Below, in pieces: positions 1 to 9,278 of a DNA stretch of 64,000 bases. The position numbers were made by a program, and so were the translations under genes. Below the pieces are notes generated by a model. That model did no database searches and had not been told where the DNA came from. It saw nothing but the letters and a program-made list of their open reading frames with translations. This DNA is from Limnobacter sp. 130 (GTDB lineage: Bacteria; Pseudomonadota; Gammaproteobacteria; Burkholderiales; Burkholderiaceae_B): NCBI RefSeq assembly GCF_902506325.1, contig NZ_LR732333.1, positions 62,001-126,000 on the forward strand, in the 5' to 3' direction. How positions within the stretch are numbered: the first letter of the stretch is position 1; each line of letters opens with the position of its first letter.

Positions 1-311
1 TTCGCCGATACTCCTGTGTGACAGGATTGGTAATTGTTTTCGATACCGAACTGCGCCTTAATGCTGTCTAGGTCTTCGTGATTCGAATACTTCACGGAAA
101 ACCCCGATTTTTCCAAGTGTTTAATCCATTCGCCGCAGCAACCGCAGGTCGCTGTTTTGTGTACATGAATGGGTAAAACTTGATTGGCATCGGATTCTTG
201 TGCAGCCACTGAGACTTTCTCAACATTTGAGAAAGTCTCAGGTTTGATGGCAGCAAAAACACCCAATGCCAAAATTGCAGTTGCAATACCAACAAAAGCA
301 ATTCGCTTCAC
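1..311 (-). CDS. DUF411 metal-binding protein, 3-prime end outside window
   Basis: Partial gene running off the left edge. Translation from a GTG at 309-311 gives a short hydrophobic signal segment (KRIAFVGIATAILALG), a linker, then the DUF411 core with TCGCCGEW and, near the window edge, SCHTG. DUF411 proteins are small periplasmic proteins found in copper and other metal resistance clusters; the cysteines are the likely ligands. The GTG overlaps the stop of the upstream cupredoxin gene, so the two are probably translationally coupled. The family call rests on the Cys motifs; the exact role is not known. Confidence 0.85.
   Translation of the reverse strand, partial: MKRIAFVGIATAILALGVFAAIKPETFSNVEKVSVAAQESDANQVLPIHVHKTATCGCCGEWIKHLEKSGFSVKYSNHEDLDSIKAQFGIENNYQSCHTGVSA
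210..240. repeat. perfect 13-bp inverted repeat inside DUF411 gene
   Basis: Arms 210-222 (TGAGACTTTCTCA) and 228-240 are exact reverse complements around a 5-nt loop. The repeat encodes the linker after the signal segment. No T-tract follows on the coding strand, so it is not an obvious terminator. Confidence 0.8.
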
Positions 312-835
312 TTTTCAGCTCCAGAGGATTTGGCTACGCGCAGTGGTCCGCGCATACCTGCATCAAAGTGGCCTGCAATCAAGCAGGCAAACTCAAACTC
401 GCCACTTCGGTTGAAAGTCCACACCATCTCAGTGGTTTTGCCCGGAGCCACATGTGCCATATAGGGCTCTTCATGCTCCATGTTTGGAAACTTCTTCATT
501 AAGTCTGCATGCTCCAGGTTCTTGTCTTTTGTCCCCAGAACAAACTCATGCATCAGCTTTCCTTCGTTCTTGACAATAAACTTCACTGTTTCACCTTCCT
601 TAAACTGCAAGGAGGATGGCTCAAAGCGCATGTTGTCGGACATCACGACTTTGACCGTGCGGTCTATCTTGGTCGGAGTGCCGGCAATGCCCCAAGCGGT
701 TTGCTCAAGAACTGGCTGTGCATTGGAATCTGCCTTTTTATGCTCTTGAGTGCCGTGCGCCAATACGGCCACGGGCAATAAAAGCCCAGCACCAAGCAGC
801 AGCGATAGAGAATGATTTGCGAACGATTTTTTCAT
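308..835 (-). CDS. periplasmic cupredoxin-domain protein of copper cluster
   Basis: 175 aa with a clear Sec signal peptide (about residues 1-26, ending VLAHG). The mature part is a cupredoxin (plastocyanin/azurin-like fold). The candidate type-1 copper ligands are His in KLMHEF (about 95) and Cys, His and Met in ACLIAGHFDAGM (about 150-160). A His-rich stretch follows the signal peptide. Such proteins bind or shuttle copper in the periplasm. The gene lies 10 nt after the multicopper oxidase gene and overlaps the DUF411 start, so it belongs to the same minus-strand operon. The substrate is inferred from context. Confidence 0.88.
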   Translation of the reverse strand: MKKSFANHSLSLLLGAGLLLPVAVLAHGTQEHKKADSNAQPVLEQTAWGIAGTPTKIDRTVKVVMSDNMRFEPSSLQFKEGETVKFIVKNEGKLMHEFVLGTKDKNLEHADLMKKFPNMEHEEPYMAHVAPGKTTEMVWTFNRSGEFEFACLIAGHFDAGMRGPLRVAKSSGAEK

Positions 836-845
836 GGTTGACTCC

Positions 846-2261
846 TTAGTGGCCGGAATGGCCTTGAGGTTTTCTGACCTTCAACTCGATTGTTTCCTGA
901 GGTCGATTACTGGATTTCATGGCGGGCTTTCCCGCCTTGTCGGATGTTACGGGCTTGGGCATGTCTGGGCCTTCGTATTCAAAAGCCACGGTTTTGCTAG
1001 GATGTTTGTACCAACCGGGGTCTGAATAATCCCCAGGCTTTTGGTCTTTGCGCACTTTCAACATACTGAACATGCCGCCCATTTCCACTGAGCCAAACGG
1101 GCCATCGCCTGTCATCATGGGGATGGTGTTATCTGGAATCGGCATCGTCATCTCAGTCATATCGGCCATACCCCGTTCACCCATCACCATGTATTCGGGA
1201 ACGAGCCCTCGGGCTTTTTTCGTTATTCCCCGGTGATCCACGCCGATCATGGTGGGAAGGTCGTGTCCCATCGCGTTCATCGTGTGGTGGCTTTTGTGGC
1301 AATGAAAGGCCCAGTCGCCTTCCTCATTGGCCAGAAAATCAATCTGCCGCATTTGCCCAACGGCGATGTCGGTAGTCACTTCGGGCCAACGACTTCCTTT
1401 GGGTGTTGGGCCGCCGTCGGTGCCGCTCACCTCGAATTCATGGCCGTGCAGATGAATGGGGTGATTGGTCATGGTCAAGTTACCAATTCGTATCCGAACC
1501 TTGTCGTTTTTTCGAACACACAAGGGCGAAATTCCGGGAAACACGCGGCTGTTCCACGTCCACAAATTAAAATCGAGCATCGTCATGATCTTTGGTGTGT
1601 ACGCACCAGGATCAATGTCGTAGGCATTCAGCAGAAAACAGAAATCTCGGTCCACGTTATCAATCAAGGGATGTTTGTTTTTGGGGTGAGTCACCCAAAA
1701 ACCCATCATGCCCATGGCCATTTGCACCATCTCATCGGCATGCGGGTGGTACATGAAGGTACCGGGACGCTTGGCCTCGAACTCATACACAAAGGTTTTG
1801 CCGGAAGGAATGGCCGGCTGGTTCAGGCCTGCAACACCGTCCATGCCATTGGGCAGGCGCTGGCCATGCCAGTGCACGCTGGTGTGCTCGGGTAGTTTGT
1901 TCGTCACAAAAATACGCACGCGATCACCTTCCACCACTTCAATGGTGGGGCCTGGGCTTTGTCCGTTGTAGCCCCAAAGGTGAGCGACCATACCTGGTGC
2001 CATCTCACGCACCACGGGTTCCGCCACAAGGTGGAACTCCTTCACGCCATTGTTCATGCGCCAAGGCAAGGTCCAGCCATTCAGGGTAACAACCGGGTTG
2101 TAAGGCCGCCCTGTGTTTGGGGTCAAAGGGTCCATGGTGTCCGGCGAGGTTTGAATGACGGGCTCGGGCAGCGCGGCCATGGCCACTTTGCTGACACTGG
2201 CTGCCGCCACTGCGCCACCGGCCATGCCGGCAAACTTGAAAAAATCTCTTCTGGAATTCAT
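846..2261 (-). CDS. CopA-type multicopper oxidase, Tat-exported
   Basis: 471 aa. The N-terminus has a twin-arginine signal (SRRDFFKF at residues 3-10, then a hydrophobic Ala/Gly stretch). All four copper-ligand motifs are present in order: HWHG (about 130), HPHAD (about 173), HPIHLHGH (about 267) and HCHKSHH (about 318). The C-terminal third is Met-rich, as in oxidases that oxidise Cu(I). Expected role: periplasmic cuprous oxidase for copper detoxification. It sits between the TolC-type gene and the cupredoxin gene with 10-19 nt gaps. The PcoA/CopA family in the broad sense is secure; the electron donor is inferred. Confidence 0.93.
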   Translation of the reverse strand: MNSRRDFFKFAGMAGGAVAAASVSKVAMAALPEPVIQTSPDTMDPLTPNTGRPYNPVVTLNGWTLPWRMNNGVKEFHLVAEPVVREMAPGMVAHLWGYNGQSPGPTIEVVEGDRVRIFVTNKLPEHTSVHWHGQRLPNGMDGVAGLNQPAIPSGKTFVYEFEAKRPGTFMYHPHADEMVQMAMGMMGFWVTHPKNKHPLIDNVDRDFCFLLNAYDIDPGAYTPKIMTMLDFNLWTWNSRVFPGISPLCVRKNDKVRIRIGNLTMTNHPIHLHGHEFEVSGTDGGPTPKGSRWPEVTTDIAVGQMRQIDFLANEEGDWAFHCHKSHHTMNAMGHDLPTMIGVDHRGITKKARGLVPEYMVMGERGMADMTEMTMPIPDNTIPMMTGDGPFGSVEMGGMFSMLKVRKDQKPGDYSDPGWYKHPSKTVAFEYEGPDMPKPVTSDKAGKPAMKSSNRPQETIELKVRKPQGHSGH

Positions 2262-2280
2262 TGCTCTTACTCCAAATCTT

Positions 2281-3696
2281 TTAATGACCAGCAGCGGCTT
2301 CAGCCGCTGGACTTTGGGTGCCCATGGAAAGCTTTACATTGCTTGGACTGCCCATCAATGCAGCATCCAAGGCCAGTTGAGCTCGCAGAAAGTTCGCTGA
2401 TGCGTCAATGGATGACTCGATGGAACGCACCTGATTGCGACTGTCGGCAAGTAGCTCGAAAGTACCAATCAACATGCCGTTGTAACGCAGTGTGTTTTGC
2501 TCGGCCAAGGTATCGAGCATTGGAACCACCTCAGTTTGATAGTGCTTGGCAATGTCATAAGCTGTGCGGTAATTGGTGTAACTTTCCCGCAGGTTTGAAT
2601 CAACATTCCTCATGACAGCCTCAAGCGTGTTGGCCTTGGCCAGTAACTCAGCAGAAAACGCGTCACGCCGCAAGCCACCCCAATCGAACAGCGGCAATCG
2701 AATGTCCAGTTCATATCCCTTTGGGTTGGTTTTGGAGCCAGAGTCTCTGTCAAATACAGAATCGCGGCGAATCCCAGCCTCAATGTCCACAAAGGAGCTC
2801 ACGGTTTCAGCACCAGACACTTTCAGCGCCGCGTCGTAAGCTTGTTTGGCCATTTGAACATCCAGCCGCGAGGTGGCCTGTTTTGAAACTTCTTCAGGCT
2901 TTTTCACCATGGCGGGTAGGTCTGGCAAGCGATCTGGAAGTTTTAGCTCCTCAAATTGCTGTGCATCCAACCCGAGTACGCGAACCAGCTTTTCCCGGGT
3001 AGATGTAGCCTCTTGACGTGCCATGGCCAAGCCAAGCGCGGCATCGGAATAAAACATTTGCTGACGAATACGTTGAATAATCGTGAAGTTACCCACTTCT
3101 TCCATGCGTTTGGCCAATTCGGCACTGGCTTGAGCATTCTCGAATACTTGCTCCGCATATTGCTGTTTTTGCAGGGCGACCACCGCATCAACCCAAGCTG
3201 AGCGCGCTTGAGCCACTTGCCCAATCACATCACCAGCCAACTGCAGTTGAGCTCGCTCAATTCGAAAAGTTGCAGCCTGTTGACGCCAAGGAAGAGTGAT
3301 TAAATCCAACAGGCCAAAACTGAACAATCGCCCAATTTCAAGTTCATCTCCAACGGTAATTCGTTCAAAATTGAAAATTGGATTGGGGATTCGACCCGAT
3401 TGGGCGGCCAATGCAGACTCGCTGTAACCCCGAGCCAACAGCGCCTGAAATTCAGGGCTGTTCACCAACATTAGCTCCACTGTGGAATTTAATCCGAGCG
3501 GGGTTTTCAACAACTCATCTGCTTGCGCGCGCAACTGATTGCGCTGCTCATCGTTCAGAGCAAGAACCACTTTCTTTTCGGTCATCGACGCAGTGGTTTC
3601 ATTCAGGTTGGCCATGGACTGATCCATGTTCACTGTGGCGCAGCCGGTCAAGCCTGCAATCGCTAAAGCAATTGCTGTGTATTTCAAAGTTCTCAT
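2281..3696 (-). CDS. TolC-family outer-membrane efflux lipoprotein
   Basis: 471 aa. It begins with a lipoprotein signal ending in the lipobox LTGC (about residues 16-19), followed by the long alpha-helical repeats of outer-membrane efflux proteins. It would form the outer-membrane duct of an export system. No RND or MFP gene is directly adjacent here, so its inner-membrane partner may be elsewhere, or it may work with the CzcBA-like pump further right. The start overlaps the stop of the upstream small gene by ATGA. Confidence 0.88.
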   Translation of the reverse strand: MRTLKYTAIALAIAGLTGCATVNMDQSMANLNETTASMTEKKVVLALNDEQRNQLRAQADELLKTPLGLNSTVELMLVNSPEFQALLARGYSESALAAQSGRIPNPIFNFERITVGDELEIGRLFSFGLLDLITLPWRQQAATFRIERAQLQLAGDVIGQVAQARSAWVDAVVALQKQQYAEQVFENAQASAELAKRMEEVGNFTIIQRIRQQMFYSDAALGLAMARQEATSTREKLVRVLGLDAQQFEELKLPDRLPDLPAMVKKPEEVSKQATSRLDVQMAKQAYDAALKVSGAETVSSFVDIEAGIRRDSVFDRDSGSKTNPKGYELDIRLPLFDWGGLRRDAFSAELLAKANTLEAVMRNVDSNLRESYTNYRTAYDIAKHYQTEVVPMLDTLAEQNTLRYNGMLIGTFELLADSRNQVRSIESSIDASANFLRAQLALDAALMGSPSNVKLSMGTQSPAAEAAAGH

Positions 3697-4022
3697 CGGT
3701 GCCCCCCTTGGTGAGCTTCGCCGGGGCTCATGGGCTTTTTCATTTTGCCCATGTCATGTCCCATGCCGCCATCCTGCATGGGTTGCTGGTCTTCACCATT
3801 TTTCAGGTAAGGCTCACGGGCGTAATATTGCCAGCCACCAATTTTCTCTACATTCTGATTGGCCCCCACCCAATCACGGTCGCCTTCTTTGGGCTTCCAT
3901 GTTGAATAGTTCTCAAAAGCTGATTGATATTCAATCTGCAAACCTTCCGACTGGGCGTTTGCAAATCCTGTGCTTGCTGCGAGAATTGAACCCGCTAACA
4001 ACAACTGCATAACCGTACGCAT
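3693..4022 (-). CDS. small secreted Met/His-rich protein, unknown function
   Basis: 109 aa with a signal peptide (about residues 1-23, ending ANA) and a Met/His/Gly-rich tail (MGHDMGKMKKPM, HQGGHR) that could bind copper. The start matches a normal signal sequence and the stop overlaps the TolC-type start (ATGA), which supports a real translated gene. I do not recognise a named family; periplasmic copper binding is inferred from composition and context. Confidence 0.75.
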   Translation of the reverse strand: MRTVMQLLLAGSILAASTGFANAQSEGLQIEYQSAFENYSTWKPKEGDRDWVGANQNVEKIGGWQYYAREPYLKNGEDQQPMQDGGMGHDMGKMKKPMSPGEAHQGGHR

Positions 4023-4075
4023 ACACGTACCTCCACCAAATGAATTGAAATCATTAAACGAAATTCAGGATTGGC

Positions 4076-4456
4076 TTAGGCCAGGATGGGCGGTCGGTAA
4101 GGCAGCGCCAGGTCGGTACTGGGCAGGATTGAAGAGAAAGGAACGGAGATGAGAAGGTTGGATTGGATCAAACCAACTTGAACAACTGGAAGGTCGAGCT
4201 TGGCTTTGTAAATGGCATCACAACTGCAACAGGGCCTTTCATTGGACTCTTGTTCGTCCGAAACAGCATGGTGGGCAGGTTGGTCTGACATGTGCTCGAT
4301 GCAATGCTCGGACGAAAGTGATGAAGGATCCGACTCATCCGAGGTTTGCTTGAAGGAACCGGTATGACATCCGACCATGACCGCAAACGCCGTACCCTGA
4401 AAAATAACAGAGGCGGCGATTACAAACATCAACAGTGATTTGATCACTTTGGTCAT
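4076..4456 (-). CDS. small exported Cys/His-containing protein of copper cluster
   Basis: 126 aa. An N-terminal hydrophobic segment (about residues 8-27) precedes a Ser/Glu/His-rich region containing CHTG, HCIEHM, HHAVS and PCCSC. The layout resembles the loosely conserved DUF2946-type proteins found near copper genes, but I cannot assign it firmly. It lies in the minus-strand copper gene series, 53 nt upstream of the previous small gene. Metal binding is inferred. Confidence 0.65.
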   Translation of the reverse strand: MTKVIKSLLMFVIAASVIFQGTAFAVMVGCHTGSFKQTSDESDPSSLSSEHCIEHMSDQPAHHAVSDEQESNERPCCSCDAIYKAKLDLPVVQVGLIQSNLLISVPFSSILPSTDLALPYRPPILA

Positions 4457-4520
4457 GGTTGTGCGGTCTGGTGATTGTTCAAAAGAATAACATCGCTTTC
4501 GCAGATGTCAAACCTTGCCT

Positions 4521-4850
4521 TTAGTTCGAATTAGCCAAACGACGCTCTTCTACAGTTTGGCTTTGCAATTCACGCAACACCTCTTGGCGGGTTTTTCCAG
4601 ACCTAGAGTTGCCCCAATCACCGTGTGTGGTCCCATCACCGCTGGCTTCAGAACCAATAATGTTTGCGCTGTAGCCGCGAAATCCCTTGCTGGCGTGTGA
4701 CGCAGATTTCGCTGGATCTTTGTATCCCAGATGGGGTTCATACACCGCATCGCCTTTGCCGGGGTGGAAGGCAGCATCTGCAAGGACCAATGAAGGTGCA
4801 GTAATGGCGAAGGTGGTAATCAGAACAGCGGCAATTTTAATATTTTTCAT
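4521..4850 (-). CDS. small exported protein with DUF4148-like C-terminus
   Basis: 109 aa with a signal peptide ending about residue 24 (VLADAAF). The C-terminal part (TRQEVLRELQSQT) resembles the DUF4148 pattern common in Burkholderiales small secreted proteins. It is the first gene of the minus-strand copper series, preceded by an AGGAG-type ribosome site (ATCAGGAGATCATC region) and facing the regulator genes across 167 bp. Function unknown. Confidence 0.7.
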   Translation of the reverse strand: MKNIKIAAVLITTFAITAPSLVLADAAFHPGKGDAVYEPHLGYKDPAKSASHASKGFRGYSANIIGSEASGDGTTHGDWGNSRSGKTRQEVLRELQSQTVEERRLANSN

Positions 4851-4944
4851 GATGATCTCCTGATTGATTCGAATTGGAGGGTTGTTTTTCTAGACCCATG
4901 CCCTTAGTCTAGTCAGGGGCACCTGTCAGCTACCTTCCCGGTAC

Positions 4945-4960
4945 ATTACAAATATGTAAT
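4945..4960. promoter_or_regulatory. palindrome between copper genes and two-component system
   Basis: ATTACA-aata-TGTAAT is a perfect 6+6 inverted repeat about 58 bp before the response regulator start and 95 bp before the divergent copper gene. Position and symmetry suit a response-regulator binding site that serves one or both promoters. The binding protein is inferred. Confidence 0.5.
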
Positions 4961-5017
4961 CTTCACCAAATTCGGGGTGGTTATACTGGGCACCTGCATA
5001 ACAACCAAAAAAAGTCG

Positions 5018-5713
5018 ATGAAACTGCTTTTGATCGAAGACGACCTGCGGCTGGCCGATTACCTAAAGAAAGGATTGACCGAGGAAGGTTTCGTTGTCGA
5101 TTTGGCACGCAACGGGATTGACGGTTTGCATTTGGCCACCCAAGGCCTTTACGACGTGATCATTCTTGATGGCATGTTGCCCGACATTGATGGTTTGGCC
5201 GTATTAAGTGCGTTACGCCAATCCAAAAGTATTCCGGTACTGATGCTTACCGCCCGCGCCATGGTTGAAGACAGGGTGAGCGGCCTGAAGGCCGGTGCAG
5301 ATGACTACCTGGTAAAACCCTTTGCGTTTGCCGAGCTGGTGGCCAGGCTTCACGCCCTGGGGCGCCGAACTTCAACAGTTGCAGCAGAAAGCCAAACCAC
5401 CGTATTGACCTTGCTGGACCTGGAGTTGGATGCGGTGCGCCGCACGGCCAAACGCGGCGGCAAGGATTTGCGGCTAACGGCCAAAGAATTTTCATTGCTG
5501 TGGCTGCTGCTTCGCCGCAAAGGAGAAGTGATTAGCCGCACCGAAATTGCAGAACTGATTTGGGACATGCATTTTGACAGCGAAACCAATGTGATCGATG
5601 TGGCCATTCGCAGGTTGAGGATCAAGCTGGACGACCCTTACGAAATTCCGCTGCTTCATACCATTCGGGGCATGGGGTATGTTCTCGAGATTCGGGCGCA
5701 GGGCAAGGAGTGA
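5018..5713 (+). CDS. OmpR-family response regulator, probably metal-responsive
   Basis: 231 aa. The receiver domain (about 1-118) has the acidic pair (IEDD), the phosphoacceptor Asp in VIILDGMLP (about 51), the Thr in LMLTARA and the Lys in VKPF. The C-terminal half is a winged-helix DNA-binding domain ending IRGMGYVLE. It is co-transcribed with the kinase gene, whose GTG start overlaps this stop. Location beside copper genes suggests a CusR/CopR-type role; copper as the signal is inferred, since QseB/PmrA-type regulators look alike. Confidence 0.93.
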   Translation: MKLLLIEDDLRLADYLKKGLTEEGFVVDLARNGIDGLHLATQGLYDVIILDGMLPDIDGLAVLSALRQSKSIPVLMLTARAMVEDRVSGLKAGADDYLVKPFAFAELVARLHALGRRTSTVAAESQTTVLTLLDLELDAVRRTAKRGGKDLRLTAKEFSLLWLLLRRKGEVISRTEIAELIWDMHFDSETNVIDVAIRRLRIKLDDPYEIPLLHTIRGMGYVLEIRAQGKE

Positions 5714-7050
5714 CCGTGAAATCAATTTCCAGAGCCACCATCGGTTTGACCAGCTCCGTCAGTGTACTGGGCGTGGTTTTACTCGCAGTGCTTGTGTATT
5801 GCTGCATCCACTTTTGGCAGGCCAAGCAACAGGAAGAAACCGCCAACCGCGCGCTTCATGCAGTTGAACACCTTTTACTAAAACCTACTTCCGAGTATTC
5901 ACCCGAAGACGTGAAACATGGCCTGGAAGAAGTGTTGGGAGGGCAAGGTCGAACCCAAGCCCGAGTTGTTGACAGCCGGGGCAATCGCATGTTCGGGCCA
6001 GAGGTGTTCTTCAATGGAGAGGGATCTATTCGGGAATTCTCTCAAGTGTTTGAAACCGAACTTCCCCAACTGCAAGCCAAACGGGTTGAACTGGCAGTAA
6101 GCACCGTAGATGACGAACGTTTTCTGAACTTCATTTCAGGAATTTTTGCATCGTCCATCGTGTTGTGGATTCTGGTGTCGGTGTTGATCAGTATGCGACT
6201 GATTCGCCTGGTTTTGCGCCCTATCAATCGACTGACAGAACGCATTCACAATTTGGGGCCACGCTCGCTTGATGTTGTGCTGGACGACCACAAGGCCCCG
6301 CTTGAATTGCGACCCTTCATCGACGGATTCAACCGCTTACTGGGGCAACTGCGCGAGAACCGGGAGCAATTGAAACTGTTCAACAGCAATGTTGCACATG
6401 AATTGAATACACCACTGTCGAGCTTGACCATTAGCCATGAGCTGCTTCAACGCCGCAAACTGATTGAAGGTGAGGACCTTCAAAAAATTGTCGGTGATCA
6501 CCTCGACGAACTCGATCGTATGGCACGAATTATTCGCAGCATGCTGTTTCTGGCCAATGCAAACCAGGGCAGAAAACTGCAACTTCAACCTGTGCCAAGT
6601 CTTCGTCAGTTGGTGGTATCAGTCGCAGAGTACCTTGAACAGTTGGCCGAAGACAGAGATCTTCGCATCACAGTTAAAAGCGATGCCACGGTGGAGGCTG
6701 AAACCGAATTGATTAAACGAGCAGTGAGCAATTTGCTGTCCAATGCAATTCGGTATGCGCAGGCCAACACAGAAATTACCGTACACATTACCTTAGAAGC
6801 AGAGAGGGTGTGGATCAAGGTTTCGAATGAAGGCCCGACAATTGACCCACTCAAATTGAATCGTTTGTTCGAACCCTTTTTCCGTGCTGAAGAGGGGCGA
6901 AGTGACACTGGGAGCAATCACGGACTTGGCCTGGCCATTGTGGCTGCAATTGCGAAACTGCATGGTGGTGATGTGTTTGCAAGCAGCGAAAATCAAGTAA
7001 CGGTGATTGGCTTTTCGATTCAAACGAAACGACAATCGGCATCAGGATAG
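5710..7050 (+). CDS. sensor histidine kinase partner
   Basis: 446 aa. Two membrane segments (about 12-34 and 140-163) flank a periplasmic sensor loop of about 105 residues. After a HAMP-like linker come the H-box with His in NVAHELNTPLSS (about 236), the N-box SNLLSNAIRYA (about 340) and the ATP-lid motif HGLGLAI (about 405). It phosphorylates the regulator encoded just upstream, with which it overlaps by GTGA. The short sensor loop is similar in size to CusS-type kinases; the ligand is not visible from sequence. Confidence 0.93.
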   Translation: MTVKSISRATIGLTSSVSVLGVVLLAVLVYCCIHFWQAKQQEETANRALHAVEHLLLKPTSEYSPEDVKHGLEEVLGGQGRTQARVVDSRGNRMFGPEVFFNGEGSIREFSQVFETELPQLQAKRVELAVSTVDDERFLNFISGIFASSIVLWILVSVLISMRLIRLVLRPINRLTERIHNLGPRSLDVVLDDHKAPLELRPFIDGFNRLLGQLRENREQLKLFNSNVAHELNTPLSSLTISHELLQRRKLIEGEDLQKIVGDHLDELDRMARIIRSMLFLANANQGRKLQLQPVPSLRQLVVSVAEYLEQLAEDRDLRITVKSDATVEAETELIKRAVSNLLSNAIRYAQANTEITVHITLEAERVWIKVSNEGPTIDPLKLNRLFEPFFRAEEGRSDTGSNHGLGLAIVAAIAKLHGGDVFASSENQVTVIGFSIQTKRQSASG

Positions 7051-7172
7051 GCAAATAATATTGTCGAAAAGATGCTGTTCATCCATTTTCATGGCACTTA
7101 GGTTTTGTTGCCGCTTTTTATCACCTCACGCTGGAATCGGGACAGGAGAATAATTCGTCGGTATTGCGAAAT

Positions 7173-7357
7173 TCAGTTTTCAACTGTTACCAGTCTCGCT
7201 TGATCCAGCCCGAAACGGCTGGATTGCTCATTTTTCACGGTTTGCATGATGTTTTTCATCCAAGCCATCACCGCAAATAAGGGTAAATAAAGGGCAATCG
7301 CCCTCATCAGCCACTTCAGGTTAAAGCCTGCCGCACACAGCAGCACATGCAGTGCAT
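7173..7357 (-). pseudogene. C-terminal fragment of IS5/IS1182-type transposase
   Basis: The minus strand encodes about 60 residues matching the end of IS5-superfamily transposases (GDALHVLLCAAGFNLKWLMRAI), followed by a normal tail and stop. The rest of the transposase is missing; the upstream sequence passes directly into the IS3 element. It is an inactive remnant, and the first of several insertion scars. Confidence 0.7.
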
Positions 7358-7417
7358 CACCAGATTGTAATGACCCAGTGAAATTCTGCTCAGGTGATAA
7401 TGAAGGAGAAATCACAG

Positions 7418-7735
7418 ATGAGCATAGAAATGAACGACGACATCAAGCGCTGGACAGCCAAGCGCAAAGCAGCCCTGGTCATGGATATTATTCAGGGCAA
7501 GACCACTGTCTCAGAGGCCAGCCGAACATTTGATTTATCACCCTCTGACATCGAGAACTGGGTCGATGAGGCCAAACGGGGCATGGAGAATGCTCTGAAG
7601 GCTAAGCCCTTTGAAGTCAAAGAACTCTATGAAAAGCAAATCAAGGACCTTCAGGAAGCATACGGGGAGGCCATGCTGGAGTTGCGTGCCAGAAAAAAGC
7701 TTCAGTCCCTTCTGGGCGAGGAGGACGACAAATGA
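7418..7735 (+). CDS. IS3-family transposase OrfA (HTH protein)
   Basis: 105 aa from the ATG preceded by AAGGAG. It has an N-terminal helix-turn-helix (KTTVSEASRTFDLSPSDIENWV) and a C-terminal coiled coil (EKQIKDLQEAYGEAMLELRARKKLQ), as in OrfA proteins that bind IS3 ends. The stop overlaps the OrfB start (ATGA), allowing coupled translation. OrfB is truncated, so this copy cannot move on its own. Confidence 0.85.
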   Translation: MSIEMNDDIKRWTAKRKAALVMDIIQGKTTVSEASRTFDLSPSDIENWVDEAKRGMENALKAKPFEVKELYEKQIKDLQEAYGEAMLELRARKKLQSLLGEEDDK

Positions 7736-8373
7736 TTCTCCAAATTCGGCAGGGACTCCTTGAAGACGGTTTGAAGGTGAGTATCGAAAAGTTGTGCCGA
7801 TGGTTTGAAGTGCCGCGCAGAACGGTCTATTACAGGCCCACCAAAGCAGCACCCAAGGTCAACGAGGCTTATGTCAAACCCATCAAGGCCATGATTGAAG
7901 AGAACCCAGCCTTTGGCTATCGCACCGTGGCGTATTTGCTGGGTATGAACAAAAATACCGTGCAACGCGTGTTTCAGTTGATGAGCTGGCAGGTACGCAA
8001 GCGACCCGTTGGCTTTCGCCCGCGTGTACAAGCTTTACCTGCGGTTGCGCAACGGCCCGATGAACGTTGGGCCACAGACCTATGCCGTGTTTGGTGTGGC
8101 AAAGACGGCTGGGCTAGCCTGGCGTTGGTGATTGATTGCCACACGCGAGAATTGCTTGGTTGGCACTTGAGCAGAAGCGGTAAATCAGCCACGGCAGAGT
8201 CTGCGCTGGAGCAAGCCCTTATCAGCCGCTTTGGCGTGCTTGGAAAGGTCTCAAAACCCTTCCTGCTGCGCTCGGACAATGGCTTGGTGTTCTGCTCCAG
8301 AAGCTACACAGCACTGGTGCGCAGTTACGGTTTGCAACAGGAATTCATCACACCTTACAAGATGCCCCTTTGA
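7732..8373 (+). pseudogene. IS3-family transposase OrfB, truncated before the catalytic Glu
   Basis: The reading frame has the HTH_21-like N-terminus and the first two catalytic Asp residues of the rve/DDE domain: ATDLCRVW and LRSDNGLVF. After EFITPY the sequence breaks off into three unrelated codons and a stop, so the region with the DDE Glu is lost. The break lies at about 8360-8395, where the convergent tyrosine recombinase gene is also cut. It is non-functional. Confidence 0.85.
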
Positions 8374-9277
8374 GCCACGTTCTTCGCATTCCGTGAGCCT
8401 TACCTTTGTTTATGCGTAATGTACCGGCCTGCCAATCAATGTCATCCAGTTCCAGATTGGTAACTTCACATTCGCGCAGGCCCAGGTCGACCAGGCAGCG
8501 CACCATTGCATAGCCACGCCTGTGCGATGGGATCTCCGGTGGGAAAGCTTCCAACAATTGCTCGATCTCACTTTGCGACAGAGTTTGCGGTAAAGACGCC
8601 AATCTCCAACAAGCCGGTGAGGCGATGATAGGCAGCAAATGTTCCACACGAGCACCGCTTATTGCCAAGAATCGTAGGTAGCCACGAAGTGCACCGGCAA
8701 GTGAAGACGCACTGGCAGGGCTTATGCGTTTGAGTTCACGCGAAATAAATTGTCTTAGCTCGTCGGCGCTTGGAACCGCCATCTCGTTAGTGTTAGCGTC
8801 TACTGCCAATCGCATACGCAGTAATGAGCGGATGACACTCAAGCGTCGCGTTCTCGTACTCTCAGCCAAGCCTCGGGCATCCTTCATGTAAATATTGAAC
8901 TGTGCAAGCTGGGTTTCAACCCTGTCGTGACTTGTGTCGTTTGATAGAACTCCCTGATCCACCAGAGTACTTAGCAATTGGCGCAGTGCCGCACGAACCT
9001 GATGCCGGCTGCGTTGTACGGGAGTGGAACATTTGCAGATAGGCAGGTGCTTATCAAGGAAGCATTGGACTACGTCGTCGGTAATATCTTCAGCGAACAA
9101 TCGGCAGTGATGTGTCCAGTGCGCAAAATGCGCTACGCAGTGCACATACACACGAACAGTGGCGACAGCATATCGTCGGCTAACCAAGCGTTGCACATAG
9201 GCTGGGACAAATGTTGCTAGGTCGCTTTCGCCAAGCCAAGCGCTAGGTACAGGGTGAAGCGAATTGCACAAATCCAT
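8348..9277 (-). pseudogene. tyrosine recombinase, C-terminally truncated
   Basis: A SAM-like core-binding domain (AYVQRLVSRRYAVATVRVYVHCV) is followed by the start of the catalytic domain with the first Arg (LGLRECEVTNLELDDIDW) and the Lys of INKGK. The frame then runs into foreign sequence, so the HxxR, H/W and Tyr motifs are missing and it should be inactive. The ATG at 9275-9277 is chosen because AGGAG lies 7 nt upstream. It resembles integrases found in multi-recombinase elements, but the element type cannot be fixed. Confidence 0.75.
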
Positions 9278-9278
9278 T

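Noticed and set aside
1233-1895. Long plus-strand open frame opposite the multicopper oxidase
   Set aside because: It is the antisense shadow of a clearly functional gene and shows no protein-family features; the same applies to long frames opposite the BVMO (54804-56159) and PfkB kinase (58060-58977) genes.
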